DNA of 64,000 nt, taken from Christiangramia sp. OXR-203. Lineage in GTDB: Bacteria; Bacteroidota; Bacteroidia; Flavobacteriales; Flavobacteriaceae. This document shows positions 16,745 through 27,414 of this stretch, piece after piece (position 1 is the first letter of the stretch; every line of letters begins with the position of its first letter). The translations under genes and the position numbers were made by a program. The notes beneath the pieces are model-generated. The model was not told the origin of the DNA, made no database searches, and saw only the letters and a program-made list of their open reading frames with translations. The DNA is taken from assembly GCF_034372165.1 (NCBI RefSeq), contig NZ_CP139698.1, positions 1,860,001-1,924,000 of the forward strand, read 5' to 3'.

Positions 16745-17497
16745 ATGCAATATGGAATTTGCCATTTAAGTATTGTTCCGCTTAGAAATTCATCATCTGC
16801 AGAAGGTGAAATGGTTTCTCAAATTTTGTATGGTGAACACTTCAAGATTCTTGAAAGAAGAGCACACTTCAGCAAGATTAGAAATTCTCATGACAGCTTC
16901 GAAGCCTGGATTGATAACAAGCAATATAGAATGATTGAAGAATCTGACTATCAAAAATTAGATAATCAGACTCTTCAATTATCCTCAGACCTTATCGAAT
17001 TTATTACAGATGAAAAAGGTTTGCTTATGCCCATAGTTTTGGGTAGTTCAGTTAGATTTTCATTGCAGCTGAATCACAAATTCGAAGGAGAATATGATAA
17101 TGCTTCCGAACGCACAAAGTCCGACCTTATTATTACAGCCAGCTTATATATTAACACTCCTCAAACTTCTGGTGGTAGAACTCCATTCGGAATAGATGCA
17201 GCTGGTTTTACTCAGGCTGTATATAGAATTAATGGATATAAACTGGACAGGGAAGCTGCTTCACAGGCTAAACAAGGAGAAGCTCTTAGTTTTATTGAAG
17301 AAAGTGAACCCGGAGATTTGGCATTTTTCGATGATCACGATGGAGTTATTAACCATGTGGGAATGATGATGCAGGACAACTATATCATTCATGTAGATGG
17401 AAAAGTTCGAATTGACAGAATAGACCATTCAGGAATTTTTAGTACAGAACTTCAAAAGCATACTCACAAACTGCGTGTGATTAAAAAGATCATCTAG
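16745..17497 (+). CDS. NlpC/P60-like (C40) protein lacking the catalytic Cys
   Basis: A 250-residue protein with an N-terminal SH3b-like part (about 1-65) and a C-terminal NlpC/P60 domain (about 125-250), the layout of peptidoglycan gamma-D-glutamyl-diamino acid endopeptidases. The motif that should read FGIDCSGF instead reads FGIDAAGF: the nucleophile position is Ala152 (codon GCA) and the next is Ala153. The preceding LWGG is TSGG, and the third polar residue, usually His in HAHG, is Asp in IIHVDGK. His204 in NHVGM remains. The frame is intact and the rest is well conserved, so this looks like a maintained pseudoenzyme, not a decaying gene. No signal peptide is seen. Confidence 0.88.
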   Translation: MQYGICHLSIVPLRNSSSAEGEMVSQILYGEHFKILERRAHFSKIRNSHDSFEAWIDNKQYRMIEESDYQKLDNQTLQLSSDLIEFITDEKGLLMPIVLGSSVRFSLQLNHKFEGEYDNASERTKSDLIITASLYINTPQTSGGRTPFGIDAAGFTQAVYRINGYKLDREAASQAKQGEALSFIEESEPGDLAFFDDHDGVINHVGMMMQDNYIIHVDGKVRIDRIDHSGIFSTELQKHTHKLRVIKKII

Positions 17498-17524
17498 TTG
17501 CATTAACTCTCACTAAATAATGAT

Positions 17525-17558
17525 ATAAAAAAACCCGCTGAAATTTCAGCGGGTTTTT
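17525..17558. terminator. Bidirectional terminator
   Basis: AACCCGCTGAAA and TTTCAGCGGGTT (17532-17555) form a perfect hairpin with A run on the left and T run on the right. It serves the NlpC/P60 gene and the convergent TPR gene. Confidence 0.9.
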
Positions 17559-17578
17559 TGTGTGATTAGTTAAATTGA

Positions 17579-18811
17579 TTATAACCTATCCTTTAAAGCA
17601 TCTGCTTTTTCTTGTTGATCAAGATTGGTATATAAATTCATCGCTGTTTTAACGATCTCCTTATTTTCTGGATCTACTTCCATAGCTTTTTCAAGGTATG
17701 GTAAAACCTTTTTGTAAAGGTCTTTTCTTTGAGCATCAAGTTCATCATAACGGGCATTATCCTTTTTGCTCATACCAAGATTGTTCATCTCATCGATAAG
17801 TGCTCTCTCCTCACCTAACATTGCAGCAACCATATTGATTCTTGCTTCATTGTATTCTGAATCGATCTCTAATGCAGTTTTATAACTTTCTACAGCCTTT
17901 TCAGTATTATCAATTTCAGCATACATCAATCCAATGTTGTTGTATACACCAGGGTTGGATTTATCCATGTTTCCAGCTTCTTCCAGGATTGAGATAGCTT
18001 TTTCCTTCTCACCCATCTGGTAGTACATATTTGCTTCTGAAAGTAATAGATCTACATCATTCGGGTTTGCAGCTTTTGCAGCGTCAATAGATTCGATAGC
18101 CTTATCGTATTGCTCCTGGTTAATATAAATTCTGGCAACTAAGGAAGCAATCTCTCCTTTTTTAGAAGGAATTGGTTCTACTTTGGGATCCTTATATTGT
18201 CCTGTCTTTACCATAAGATCCATTTGTTCTTTAGAACCCATGTTCTCTTTTTCCCCAGTTTCAATATTTACGGCAGTATAAGACTTACCGGAACCATCGT
18301 AACCAAGATCACTTAGTTCTTCAAGATATTCAACAGCCTTACCATATTCCTGAGCATTCACTAAATTGTTAGCAGCATAATATAGATATACAGTATCCTG
18401 TTTGCTTATTTGGTAGCTTGTGTATAATTTATCTGCTGCCGACTTGTAATCTTCTTTCCCCTGGTCTTCAATTGCAGAGTTAATAAGATCATTCTTCATT
18501 TTAGTCAGTGCTGCGGAAGCATCCTCGTTTCCAAGCTCTACCGCTTTAGCGTAAGCCATAGCTGCTGTTTGCACATCTTCATTCGTAGGATTTCCAGAAG
18601 AATAAGCTTTACCTTTATATAGGTAAAATCTCTCTTGCCATTTATCGTTTAATTCGGAAAGATTTGCTTCAGCAACTTTTAGCTGAGCCTTAGCTTCAGT
18701 AAAGTTTTTGTCCTCAATAGCGTCTTCCGCATTTTTAACCTGGTCCTTCTGTGCGAACGTCGTCATGGTTAGAAATGACACAGCCGCAGCCGTTAAGATA
18801 TTCGTTTTCAT
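17579..18811 (-). CDS. Secreted/periplasmic TPR protein
   Basis: A 410-residue protein with an N-terminal signal peptide (MKTNILTAAAVSFLTMTTFA, likely cleaved before QKDQ), followed by tetratricopeptide repeats. Clear TPR units are seen near residues 225-330 (for example YDKAIESIDAAKAANPND and EKAVESYKTALEIDSEYN) and near 375-405. TPR proteins scaffold protein complexes; the partner is not known. It follows gyrA by 21 bases on the same strand, and this gyrA-TPR arrangement probably gives one transcript. The protein would act in the periplasm, so cotranscription with gyrA does not imply a shared function. Confidence 0.88.
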   Translation of the reverse strand: MKTNILTAAAVSFLTMTTFAQKDQVKNAEDAIEDKNFTEAKAQLKVAEANLSELNDKWQERFYLYKGKAYSSGNPTNEDVQTAAMAYAKAVELGNEDASAALTKMKNDLINSAIEDQGKEDYKSAADKLYTSYQISKQDTVYLYYAANNLVNAQEYGKAVEYLEELSDLGYDGSGKSYTAVNIETGEKENMGSKEQMDLMVKTGQYKDPKVEPIPSKKGEIASLVARIYINQEQYDKAIESIDAAKAANPNDVDLLLSEANMYYQMGEKEKAISILEEAGNMDKSNPGVYNNIGLMYAEIDNTEKAVESYKTALEIDSEYNEARINMVAAMLGEERALIDEMNNLGMSKKDNARYDELDAQRKDLYKKVLPYLEKAMEVDPENKEIVKTAMNLYTNLDQQEKADALKDRL

Positions 18812-18832
18812 TGTTGTTTTGGTTTTTTATTT

Positions 18833-21364
18833 TTATTCTTCACTATCATCTACAATAGTCGTGCCATCGGTCTGACTCTCCCCGCCTACAGGCTTTTCCG
18901 CATCTTCCATTAACTCAACATCATCTTCATCATGCAATACTTTTGCCACTGCAGCTATAGAATCATTACCCTTAAGGTTTATAAGTCTTACACCCTGTGT
19001 AGCACGGCCCATAACTCTTAGATTCTCAACAGCCATTCTAATTACGATCCCCGATTTATTAATGATCATTAGATCATCATCGTCTGATACGTTCTTAATA
19101 GCGACAAGTTGTCCTGTTTTCTCCGTAACTGAAATTGTTTTAACTCCTTTTCCACCTCTATTTGTGATTCGGTAATCTTCCAGGCTTGATCTTTTACCAT
19201 AACCATTCTCAGAAACTACGAGAATATCTGAATCAAATTCGTTCACCGAAACCATTCCAACAACTTCATCTTTATCATCGGCAAGCGTAATTCCGCGAAC
19301 ACCTGAGGCATTTCTACCCATAGGTCGGGTTTTGCTTTCCTCAAATCTAATTGCCTTACCACTTTTAAGCCCTAACATCACCTGGCTATTACCAGTCGTT
19401 AGTTTTGCTTCCAGCAATTCATCACCGTCCTTAATAGTTATTGCATTAATACCATTTGTTCTTGGACGGCTATATTTCTCAAGGCTTGTTTTCTTGACCT
19501 GTCCTTTTTTGGTAGCCATGATCACAAAATGATTATTTACATAATCTTCATCCTTAAGATCCTGAGTACAGATAAAGGCATTCACCTTATCTTCAGGTTC
19601 AATGTTAATAAGGTTTTGAATTGCTCTTCCTTTGGAAGCTTTACTTCCTTCCGGAATTTCATAAACTCTCATCCAGTAACATTTACCGTTTTGAGTAAAG
19701 AATAACATATACTGGTGGTTGGTACCTACAAAAAGGTATTCAAGGAAATCTTCATTTCTGGTGTTAGATCCTTTTTGGCCAACTCCTCCTCTATTCTGAG
19801 TCTTATATTCGTTTAGTGAAGTACGTTTGATATAACCAGCATGAGAAATAGTGATCACTACCTTCTCATCCGGGATCATATCTTCGATACTAAGATCACC
19901 ACCGGCATATTCAATTTGAGATCTTCTTTCATCCCCGTACTTTTCCTGTACTTCCAGAAGTTCCTCCTTGATCACTTCCATTCTACGCTCTTTTCGAGCC
20001 AGAATATCTTCGAGATCTTCGATTGTTTTAATGATGTCATCATATTCAGCTCTCAGCTTATCCTGTTCAAGACCGGTAAGTTGTCTCAATCGCATTTCTA
20101 CGATCGCTTTAGCCTGAATTTCTGAAAGTTCAAAACGATCAATTAATTTATTACGTGCTTCTTCAGCATTAGAAGAAGAGCGTATCAATGCGATCACTTC
20201 GTCTATATTATCAGAAGCAATGATCAATCCTTCCAGGATGTGGGCACGCTCCTTTGCCTTCCGCAGTTCAAATTCAGTCCTTCTTACAACCACATCATGT
20301 CTGTGTTCTATGAAGTGATGAATAAGATCTTTTAAATTCAACATTTGCGGTCTTCCATTCACCAATGCAATATTATTTACACTAAAGGAAGACTGTAAGG
20401 CTGTGTGTTTAAATAATGTATTAAGAACGATGTTAGGAATAGCATCTCTTTTCAATTGGTATACGATACGCATACCATTTCTATCAGACTCATCTCTAAT
20501 GAGACTGATCCCTTCGATCTTCTTGTCATTTACAAGGTCTGCTGTTTTTTTGATCATATCAGCTTTGTTCACCTGATATGGAATTTCTGTAACAACCAGA
20601 TATTCACGACCCGCAATCTCTTCCATGTGCGATTTAGCACGCATTACAACTCTACCTCTTCCAGTTTTGAAAGCTTCCTTTACACCATCATAACCATAAA
20701 TGATTCCTCCTGTTGGAAAATCTGGCGCCTTTATATATTGTATAAGTTCATCGATCTCGATATCGTGATTTTCGATATAAGCGATGGTACCATCTATAAC
20801 TTCATTTAAATTATGAGGAGGCATATTAGTCGCCATACCAACAGCAATACCGCTGGCTCCGTTCACCAATAAATTTGGCACTCGTGTAGGCATTACTACA
20901 GGCTCACTTAACGAGTCATCAAAATTCAGCTGGGTATCTACCGTTTCCTTGTCAATATCTGCAAGCATGTCCTCACTGATCTTACGCATACGCGCTTCAG
21001 TATAACGCATCGCTGCAGGACTATCCCCGTCTACAGATCCAAAGTTACCCTGGCCGTCTACAAGCATATATCGCATGCTCCATTCCTGGGCCATACGCAC
21101 CATAGTATCATATACAGAAGAATCCCCGTGCGGGTGATACTTACCTAATACCTCCCCTACGATTCTCGCAGATTTCTTATAGGCTCTATTTGAAAGTACT
21201 CCAAGCTCATACATACCGTAAAGCACACGTCTATGTACAGGTTTCAATCCATCACGTACATCTGGTAGTGCACGTGACACAATGACCGACATCGAATAAT
21301 CGATATAGGCAGATTTCATTTCATCTTCAATATTGATAGGAATTAGCTTTTCTCCTTCAGCCAT
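18833..21364 (-). CDS. gyrA: DNA gyrase subunit A
   Basis: The breakage-reunion subunit of DNA gyrase, 843 residues, which makes and reseals double-strand breaks during ATP-driven negative supercoiling. The active-site Tyr121 lies in [10 protein letters not shown]. The quinolone-determining region reads [11 protein letters not shown] with Ser82 and Asp86, the wild-type states. The C-terminal pinwheel domain has repeated blades and a degenerate GyrA box ([10 protein letters not shown]). The C-terminal tail is acidic. gyrB is not in the window. Its ATG 21364 lies divergent from clpC with 245 bases between them. Confidence 0.97.
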   Translation of the reverse strand: MAEGEKLIPINIEDEMKSAYIDYSMSVIVSRALPDVRDGLKPVHRRVLYGMYELGVLSNRAYKKSARIVGEVLGKYHPHGDSSVYDTMVRMAQEWSMRYMLVDGQGNFGSVDGDSPAAMRYTEARMRKISEDMLADIDKETVDTQLNFDDSLSEPVVMPTRVPNLLVNGASGIAVGMATNMPPHNLNEVIDGTIAYIENHDIEIDELIQYIKAPDFPTGGIIYGYDGVKEAFKTGRGRVVMRAKSHMEEIAGREYLVVTEIPYQVNKADMIKKTADLVNDKKIEGISLIRDESDRNGMRIVYQLKRDAIPNIVLNTLFKHTALQSSFSVNNIALVNGRPQMLNLKDLIHHFIEHRHDVVVRRTEFELRKAKERAHILEGLIIASDNIDEVIALIRSSSNAEEARNKLIDRFELSEIQAKAIVEMRLRQLTGLEQDKLRAEYDDIIKTIEDLEDILARKERRMEVIKEELLEVQEKYGDERRSQIEYAGGDLSIEDMIPDEKVVITISHAGYIKRTSLNEYKTQNRGGVGQKGSNTRNEDFLEYLFVGTNHQYMLFFTQNGKCYWMRVYEIPEGSKASKGRAIQNLINIEPEDKVNAFICTQDLKDEDYVNNHFVIMATKKGQVKKTSLEKYSRPRTNGINAITIKDGDELLEAKLTTGNSQVMLGLKSGKAIRFEESKTRPMGRNASGVRGITLADDKDEVVGMVSVNEFDSDILVVSENGYGKRSSLEDYRITNRGGKGVKTISVTEKTGQLVAIKNVSDDDDLMIINKSGIVIRMAVENLRVMGRATQGVRLINLKGNDSIAAVAKVLHDEDDVELMEDAEKPVGGESQTDGTTIVDDSEE

Positions 21365-21513
21365 ATTAAAAAATTTAATTATCTTAAAATTGTAAGGGGC
21401 AATTTACATATTTTATACCTCTTTAACGTCCCGTTATCTCTGAGCTTAAGTATTTTTTATTAACAAATTTTTATTGTGTTTTGGTTAATAAGTTCATTAT
21501 TTTCCCTTTTGAA

Positions 21514-21536
21514 AAGTGATGGTTATTTTGTCACTT
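21514..21536. promoter_or_regulatory. Inverted repeat in the gyrA-clpC intergenic region
   Basis: AAGTGA (21514-21519) and TCACTT (21531-21536) flank an 11-base spacer about 75 bases upstream of clpC. It is neither a CIRCE element nor a recognisable CtsR box. It may be an operator for clpC. Confidence 0.3.
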
Positions 21537-21610
21537 AGCTATGGTCACCTTATTAGGTACAGTTTTTGTCCTATTTGGAGTAAAAATAAAATTGAGAAAG
21601 GAAGATAAAA

Positions 21611-24163
21611 ATGGATGATAATTTTTCACCAAGAGTAAAAGACGTTATTGCTTACAGTAAAGAGGAAGCATTAAGGCTTGGTCATGATTTCATTGGAACT
21701 GAGCATCTAATGCTGGGGTTGTTGCGAGATGGAGACGGGAAAGCTATAGATATTCTAACCGCATTGGAAATTGACCTTAGCCATTTGAGACGTAAAGTCG
21801 AGATACTAAGTCCTGCAAATCCCAATACTGTTACTATAAGTAATGAAAAGAAAAACCTGCATCTTACCAGACAGGCAGAGCGAGCATTGAAAACTACATT
21901 TCTGGAAGCCAAACTATTCCAGAGTGCCTCGATTAATACCGCACACTTATTATTGTGTATTCTTAGAAATGAGAATGACCCGACTACCAAACTGCTCAAT
22001 AAATTGAGAATAGACTACGATGGCGTTAAAGATCAGTTTAAATATATGATCGCTAGCGATGAAACCGACTTTTCAGATAGTCCGACAGCGGAGTCATTTT
22101 CAGATGATGAAGGAGATGAAGCTACGAGGGAAAATCCGTTTAGCGGAGGCGGCGGAGCCAGTACAGGTAAAACCAATAAGAAATCAAAAACTCCGGTTCT
22201 AGATAATTTTGGAAGAGACCTCACTGCAATGGCTGAAGCTGACAAGCTGGATCCTGTGGTTGGTAGAGAAAAAGAGATCGAAAGAGTTTCTCAGATTCTT
22301 AGTCGTAGAAAGAAAAACAATCCTTTACTAATTGGAGAACCAGGAGTTGGTAAATCTGCAATCGCTGAAGGATTAGCACTAAGAATCGTAAAAAGAAAGG
22401 TGTCCAGAATTTTATTCGATAAAAGAGTGGTTACCCTTGATCTTGCTAGCTTAGTTGCCGGCACAAAATATCGTGGCCAGTTCGAGGAAAGAATGAAGGC
22501 TGTGATGAACGAGCTAGAAAAGAATGATGATATCATCCTTTTTATAGATGAAATTCATACGATCGTTGGAGCAGGTGGTGCAACGGGTAGTCTGGATGCC
22601 AGTAATATGTTCAAACCTGCACTTGCAAGGGGTGAAATACAATGTATTGGTGCTACCACCCTTGATGAGTACAGACAATATATCGAAAAGGACGGTGCTC
22701 TAGAAAGAAGATTCCAGAAGGTTATAGTGGAGCCTACTACGGTAGATGAGACCATAGAAATCCTTAATAATATCAAAGATAAATATGAGGATCACCACAA
22801 TGTGCAGTATACAAATGAAGCGATTGAAGCTTGTGTAAAGTTGACAAATCGCTATATGACCGACAGGTTTTTACCAGATAAGGCTATAGATGCTTTAGAT
22901 GAAGCAGGATCTAGAGTCCATATCACCAATATCGATGTGCCAAAACAGGTACTCGATCTTGAAAGAAGACTTGAAGAGGTTCGGGAAAATAAAAATTCTG
23001 TAGTCAAAAAACAGAAGTATGAAGAAGCGGCTAAACTTAGAGATGATGAAAAAAATCTTGAAAAAGAACTTGCGGTAGCTCAGGAAAAATGGGAAGAAGA
23101 GTCCAAAAAACATAAGGAAATTGTTTCTGAAGATAGCGTCGCTGATGTAGTTTCGATGATGACTGGAATTCCGGTAAATCGTATTGCTCAAACCGAGAGT
23201 AATAAACTTGTGGAACTTCCTCAATTGATCAAGGGGAAAGTAATTGGACAGGATGAAGCTGTAGGGAAAGTTGTCAAAGCCATACAGAGAAATCGCGCCG
23301 GACTTAAAGATCCAAATAAACCAATTGGTTCATTTATATTCCTTGGACAAACTGGTGTTGGTAAGACGCAGTTGGCTAAAGTTTTAGCTAGGGAACTATT
23401 TGATAATGATGATGCTCTTATCAGAATTGATATGAGTGAGTATATGGAGAAATTCGCTGTTTCCAGGTTAATTGGAGCACCTCCTGGATATGTAGGTTAC
23501 GAGGAAGGTGGACAACTTACCGAGAAAGTTCGTAGAAAGCCTTACGCTGTGATCCTCCTGGATGAGGTGGAAAAAGCACACCCAGATGTATTTAATATGC
23601 TATTACAGGTGTTAGACGATGGTTATCTTACTGATAGTCTTGGAAGAAAAATCGATTTCAGAAACACGATCATAATTATGACCTCCAATATTGGAGCTAG
23701 AAAATTGAAAGACTTTGGACAGGGTGTTGGTTTTGGTACTACCGCTCAGAAATCTCAGGTAGATGAAAATGCCAGAAGCGTTATCGAAAATGCACTTAAG
23801 AAAGCATTCGCTCCCGAGTTTTTAAATAGAATTGACGATGTGGTGATATTTAATGGTCTTGAAAGAGAAGATATTCATAAAATCATTGATATCGAACTTG
23901 CGAAATTGTTTGGTAGAATTCAAGGACTTGGATACGATCTTACTCTTACAGAGAAAGCCAAAGATTTTATTGCTGATAAAGGTTTTGACAGGCAATACGG
24001 TGCCAGACCTTTAAATCGAGCGATTCAGAAATATATCGAGGATGCTTTAGCTGAAGAGATCATTACTTCTAATTTGAAGGAGGGTGATAAGATCACGATG
24101 GATCTGGATGAAGAAAAAAGCGAACTGACCATAGATATTCAGAAATCTGTAGAAACTGAATAA
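21611..24163 (+). CDS. clpC: ATP-dependent Clp protease ATP-binding subunit ClpC
   Basis: An 850-residue AAA+ unfoldase that feeds proteins to ClpP. Domains in order are: ClpN double repeat (about 1-150); an acidic linker; AAA-1 with Walker A GEPGVGKS (242-249); a UVR-type coiled middle segment near 465-490 ([19 protein letters not shown]); and AAA-2 with Walker A GQTGVGKT (579-586), [13 protein letters not shown] and [16 protein letters not shown] near 706 is the hydrophobic ClpP-docking loop, so this is a protease partner and not ClpB. No clpP, ctsR or mcsA/mcsB lies nearby. A terminator follows. Confidence 0.96.
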   Translation: MDDNFSPRVKDVIAYSKEEALRLGHDFIGTEHLMLGLLRDGDGKAIDILTALEIDLSHLRRKVEILSPANPNTVTISNEKKNLHLTRQAERALKTTFLEAKLFQSASINTAHLLLCILRNENDPTTKLLNKLRIDYDGVKDQFKYMIASDETDFSDSPTAESFSDDEGDEATRENPFSGGGGASTGKTNKKSKTPVLDNFGRDLTAMAEADKLDPVVGREKEIERVSQILSRRKKNNPLLIGEPGVGKSAIAEGLALRIVKRKVSRILFDKRVVTLDLASLVAGTKYRGQFEERMKAVMNELEKNDDIILFIDEIHTIVGAGGATGSLDASNMFKPALARGEIQCIGATTLDEYRQYIEKDGALERRFQKVIVEPTTVDETIEILNNIKDKYEDHHNVQYTNEAIEACVKLTNRYMTDRFLPDKAIDALDEAGSRVHITNIDVPKQVLDLERRLEEVRENKNSVVKKQKYEEAAKLRDDEKNLEKELAVAQEKWEEESKKHKEIVSEDSVADVVSMMTGIPVNRIAQTESNKLVELPQLIKGKVIGQDEAVGKVVKAIQRNRAGLKDPNKPIGSFIFLGQTGVGKTQLAKVLARELFDNDDALIRIDMSEYMEKFAVSRLIGAPPGYVGYEEGGQLTEKVRRKPYAVILLDEVEKAHPDVFNMLLQVLDDGYLTDSLGRKIDFRNTIIIMTSNIGARKLKDFGQGVGFGTTAQKSQVDENARSVIENALKKAFAPEFLNRIDDVVIFNGLEREDIHKIIDIELAKLFGRIQGLGYDLTLTEKAKDFIADKGFDRQYGARPLNRAIQKYIEDALAEEIITSNLKEGDKITMDLDEEKSELTIDIQKSVETE

Positions 24164-24186
24164 TATATAATTTCATTAAATAAAAA

Positions 24187-24215
24187 AACCTGCTATGGAA
24201 ATATCAGGTTTTTTT
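24187..24215 (+). terminator. Terminator after clpC
   Basis: Arms AACCTG (24187-24192) and CAGGTT (24205-24210), with partial pairing inside, are followed by a T run. Confidence 0.7.
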
Positions 24216-24272
24216 ATACTTGTGTTTCGACCAAACTTCAGTAATTTAGCGGGAAATTGTCCCAATAATCAT

Positions 24273-24665
24273 ATGAACTACCCTACTATTGAACTTGATT
24301 TTGGCAGTGTTTCTATTCATAAAAATTTTATGGTCGCTAAAATGAACGAAGGAATTCTGTTTGATATTAGCAAAAATGAAATTCTTCTTGAAATTGGAAC
24401 TGAAGTCTTTCATGGGAAACCTTATGCTTACATATCACATAGAGTGAATAGCTATGCTGTAGACCCAATGGTTTACAAACAATCTGCAAAATTTCAAAAT
24501 CTCAAAGTTATCGCAGTTGTAAGTGATAACGATATGACGAGAACCCTTGCTTCTACAGTTGAAAAGGAATTCTATGTTGACGCAAATTCTTTTAAGGTTT
24601 TTGCTGAGCTTCCGGATGCTACAAGTTGGGTACAGAAAAAATTATCACTTTTGGTCTCCGAATAG
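24273..24665 (+). CDS. SpoIIAA/STAS-like small protein
   Basis: A 130-residue soluble protein beginning MNYPTIELDFGSVSIHKNFM. It alternates short strands and helices, with GILFDISKNEILLEIGTEVFHGKPYAYISHRVNSYAVDP (outlined in parts) and a strong later strand KVIAVVSDND. This pattern fits the SpoIIAA-like/STAS-type fold found in many small Bacteroidota proteins, but the sequence match is weak. A longer open frame begins at 24195, but it would run through the T tract of the clpC terminator, so I start at ATG 24273. It converges on nnr with an 11-base gap. Confidence 0.7.
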   Translation: MNYPTIELDFGSVSIHKNFMVAKMNEGILFDISKNEILLEIGTEVFHGKPYAYISHRVNSYAVDPMVYKQSAKFQNLKVIAVVSDNDMTRTLASTVEKEFYVDANSFKVFAELPDATSWVQKKLSLLVSE

Positions 24666-24676
24666 AATTTATCAAA

Positions 24677-26209
24677 TTAATTCTTTTGAACTGATTCCGG
24701 ATTTCTATTGAATAGTTCCTGAACTGCCCGACCAATGTTATCTGCGATGTCGCCAGCAAGCAAACTTTCATACCCTAATTGATCACTTGCTATTGTACCG
24801 CTTGAACCATGTAAGTAAACAGCCAGAATTGTCGCAGCAAGGCTACTATATTTCTGACCTACAAAACTTGTTATAACACCAGAGAGAACATCACCACTAC
24901 CAGCAGTTGCCATTCCCGGATTACCCGAAGAATTTATATAGATCTCTTCGTTATTTATTATAAAAGTATGAGCGCCCTTTACTACGACGATAAGTTTAAA
25001 CTTTTTACTTAAGGCTTTGACCTTTTCAAGTTTATCAAAATCATCCTTCCACTCCCCTATTAGTCTTTTTAACTCCCCTGGGTGAGGCGTGATGACCGAA
25101 TTTTCAGGCATTTTTTCCAAAAGTGACTTTTTCTTCGATAAGATATTAATCCCATCAGCATCAACCACAATTGGTTTATTCTGTGTTTTTAAAAATTCTT
25201 CAAAAGCTTTAGCTGTAGCATCATTGGTTCCTGCTCCCATTCCGAAGCAATAAACATCAGCATCGAAATTTAAAGGTAACTTGGTGATCATCTTAGAATT
25301 TTCATCTGTGAGTACCATAACCTCCGGATTAGATATTTGGAGGGCATCATACCCACATTCCGGAATGAAAACCGTACAGAGTCCGGTGCCTGAGCGCATT
25401 GCCGCCCTTGAAGTTAGAGTGACACTTCCCATTTTACCGTAACTCCCTCCAATGATCAAAACCTTTCCATAGTCGCCTTTATGTGAGTTTATTTTTCTTG
25501 ATCTATATAGGCTTTGAGCCTCCTCTTTTCCTATCAGGAATATTTTTGAATCCACATTTCCCAAATATTCCCGATCAAGTGCTATATCGATGACCTGTAG
25601 ATCGCCAACATAATCCATGGTGTCTGGCAGGTAAAAACTTAGTTTAGGAGATTGGAAGCTCAGAGTATATCCTGCCTGAACTACTGCTCCATCTTTAAAA
25701 ATCTTATCTGGCGCTAAACCACTCGGCATATCGATAGATAAGACAGAAGCTTGTGAAGTATTTATTAAATTAATTAAACTAGCAGGCCAGCCTTCTACTG
25801 GTCGGTTCAAACCAATTCCAAACAACGCGTCTATAACAAAATCACCAGTATGAATTTCAGGGAAACCGTTTTCGCTCTTAATAAGTTCCGGCCAGTCATT
25901 TGTGATTTCCTTCAACTTCTCATAATTGCTCAAAAAATCTTCAGATCTTTTATCACTATAATTCACTACAAATGTGCGAACCTCGTATCCATGCTGAATA
26001 AGATGCCTGCCAACTACCAACCCATCTCCTCCATTATTACCAATTCCGCAGAAAATTTTTATGGGAATCGGAGCTCCCTGCAATCTTTTATGAATTTCAT
26101 TAAATACAAGCGTTCCTGCCCTCTCCATTAGTTCTTCTGAAGTGATTTCCTGCTTTTCCAGAGTAACCTTATCTGCCTCTGCCAATTGTGCTGCCGTAAG
26201 TATTTTCAT
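24677..26209 (-). CDS. nnr: Bifunctional NAD(P)H-hydrate epimerase/dehydratase
   Basis: A 510-residue fusion that repairs hydrated NADH and NADPH. The N-terminal YjeF epimerase domain (about 1-210) has the GNNGGDGLVVGRHL phosphate loop at 57-70 and SIDMPSGL. The C-terminal ribokinase-like ADP/ATP-dependent dehydratase (about 225-500) has GGSYGKMGSVTLTSRAAMRSG, GMGAGTND, VVDADGINIL, TPHPGELKRL and the nucleotide-binding NPGMATAGSGDVLSG. Length and order match E. coli YjeF. An upstream TATCTTTA on the minus strand resembles the -7 promoter element. Confidence 0.95.
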   Translation of the reverse strand: MKILTAAQLAEADKVTLEKQEITSEELMERAGTLVFNEIHKRLQGAPIPIKIFCGIGNNGGDGLVVGRHLIQHGYEVRTFVVNYSDKRSEDFLSNYEKLKEITNDWPELIKSENGFPEIHTGDFVIDALFGIGLNRPVEGWPASLINLINTSQASVLSIDMPSGLAPDKIFKDGAVVQAGYTLSFQSPKLSFYLPDTMDYVGDLQVIDIALDREYLGNVDSKIFLIGKEEAQSLYRSRKINSHKGDYGKVLIIGGSYGKMGSVTLTSRAAMRSGTGLCTVFIPECGYDALQISNPEVMVLTDENSKMITKLPLNFDADVYCFGMGAGTNDATAKAFEEFLKTQNKPIVVDADGINILSKKKSLLEKMPENSVITPHPGELKRLIGEWKDDFDKLEKVKALSKKFKLIVVVKGAHTFIINNEEIYINSSGNPGMATAGSGDVLSGVITSFVGQKYSSLAATILAVYLHGSSGTIASDQLGYESLLAGDIADNIGRAVQELFNRNPESVQKN

Positions 26210-26279
26210 TAGGTAAATCTTTCTTGTTCTTTTATTTTTTGAAGCTTAAAGATACTCATATAAAAACGCTTAATTAATA

Positions 26280-26308
26280 TTGTATTCTATCTGAATTCAA
26301 TAAATTTG
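26280..26308 (+). promoter_or_regulatory. Promoter of gcvT (TTG - 18 bp - TAAATTTG)
   Basis: TTG at 26280-26282 and TAAATTTG at 26301-26308 fit both the -33 and -7 elements of the Bacteroidota primary sigma factor with an 18-base spacer. The in-frame TTG at 26306 is inside the -7 element, so the ATG at 26327 is the true gcvT start. Confidence 0.6.
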
Positions 26309-26326
26309 GGCAAATTTTTGACAATA

Positions 26327-27409
26327 ATGAAAGAAGTAGCCCTGTCTGCAATACACAATGAATTAAATGCCAAAATGGTACCTTTTGCTGGATACAATAT
26401 GCCAGTATCTTATGAAGGTGTAAACATTGAACATCAAACTGTACGAGAAAAACTCGGTGTTTTTGACGTTAGCCACATGGGAGAATTTCTGATTTCCGGA
26501 GAAAATGCACTGAAACTTATTCAGAAGATCAGTTCTAACGATGCTTCAAAACTTACAGATGGGAAAGCTCAGTATTCTACGATGCCTAACGAAGATGGTG
26601 GTATTGTAGATGATCTTATTATATACAGGCTGGAAGCAGATAAGTATTTGTTAGTTGTAAACGCTTCGAACATTGATAAGGACTGGAATTGGATCTCTCA
26701 GCATAATGATGTAGATGCGACTATGCGTGATATGAGTGATGAATTATCATTACTGGCGATACAGGGACCTAAAGCTGCTGAAGCAATGCAATCCCTTACA
26801 TCGATCGATCTTCAAAATATGAAATTTTACACTTTCGAGGTCGGAACCTTTGCCGGTGTAGAAAAAGTGATCGTTTCAGCTACAGGTTATACGGGAAGTG
26901 GCGGGTTTGAAATTTATTTTAAAAATGAAGATGCTCCTCAAATCTGGGCGGCAGTAATGGAAGCGGGAGAAGAATTTGGTATAAAACCAATAGGACTCGC
27001 AGCAAGAGATACCCTAAGACTGGAAATGGGATATTCCTTATACGGGAATGATATTGACGATACTACCTCTCCTATTGAAGCAGGTCTAGGCTGGATCACG
27101 AAATTCAGTAAAGATTTTATAAATAGTGAAGCGCTTAAAAAGCAAAAAGAAGAAGGTCCAAAACGAAAGTTAGTCGCATTTGAAATGGATGAAAGAGCTA
27201 TCCCCAGACAGGGATACGATATTGTAGATGAAAACGGCAAGAAAATTGGAGAAGTCACTTCGGGCACCATGTCACCATCCCTTGAAAAAGGAATTGGTTT
27301 AGGATATGTACCGGTAGAAGTTGCTGGTGTTGGAAACAAGATTTCCATTCAGATAAGAAAAAAAGCTGTACAAGCAACTCAGGTGAAATTGCCCTTTTAT
27401 AAAGGATAA
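26327..27409 (+). CDS. gcvT: Glycine cleavage system aminomethyltransferase (T protein)
   Basis: A 360-residue T protein that transfers the aminomethyl carbon from lipoyl-H protein to tetrahydrofolate, releasing ammonia. GGIVDDLIIYRL carries the catalytic Asp95/Asp96 pair. ATGYTGSGGFEIYF, LRLEMGYSLYGNDI and the C-terminal VTSGTMSPSLEKGIGLGYV are family hallmarks. gcvH and gcvP are not nearby, which is common in this phylum. A consensus promoter precedes it. The downstream NAD-epimerase-like gene starts five bases after its stop with TTG, so translation is probably coupled. Confidence 0.95.
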   Translation: MKEVALSAIHNELNAKMVPFAGYNMPVSYEGVNIEHQTVREKLGVFDVSHMGEFLISGENALKLIQKISSNDASKLTDGKAQYSTMPNEDGGIVDDLIIYRLEADKYLLVVNASNIDKDWNWISQHNDVDATMRDMSDELSLLAIQGPKAAEAMQSLTSIDLQNMKFYTFEVGTFAGVEKVIVSATGYTGSGGFEIYFKNEDAPQIWAAVMEAGEEFGIKPIGLAARDTLRLEMGYSLYGNDIDDTTSPIEAGLGWITKFSKDFINSEALKKQKEEGPKRKLVAFEMDERAIPRQGYDIVDENGKKIGEVTSGTMSPSLEKGIGLGYVPVEVAGVGNKISIQIRKKAVQATQVKLPFYKG

Positions 27410-27414
27410 TTTAT

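Noticed and set aside
18833-21364. Possible quinolone-resistance change in gyrA
   Set aside because: The positions equivalent to E. coli Ser83 and Asp87 are Ser82 and Asp86, the wild-type residues.
24195-24272. A 26-codon upstream extension of the STAS-like gene
   Set aside because: It crosses the clpC terminator's T tract and is not STAS-like; the ATG at 24273 is better.
26306-26326. TTG start seven codons upstream of gcvT
   Set aside because: It lies inside the -7 promoter element.
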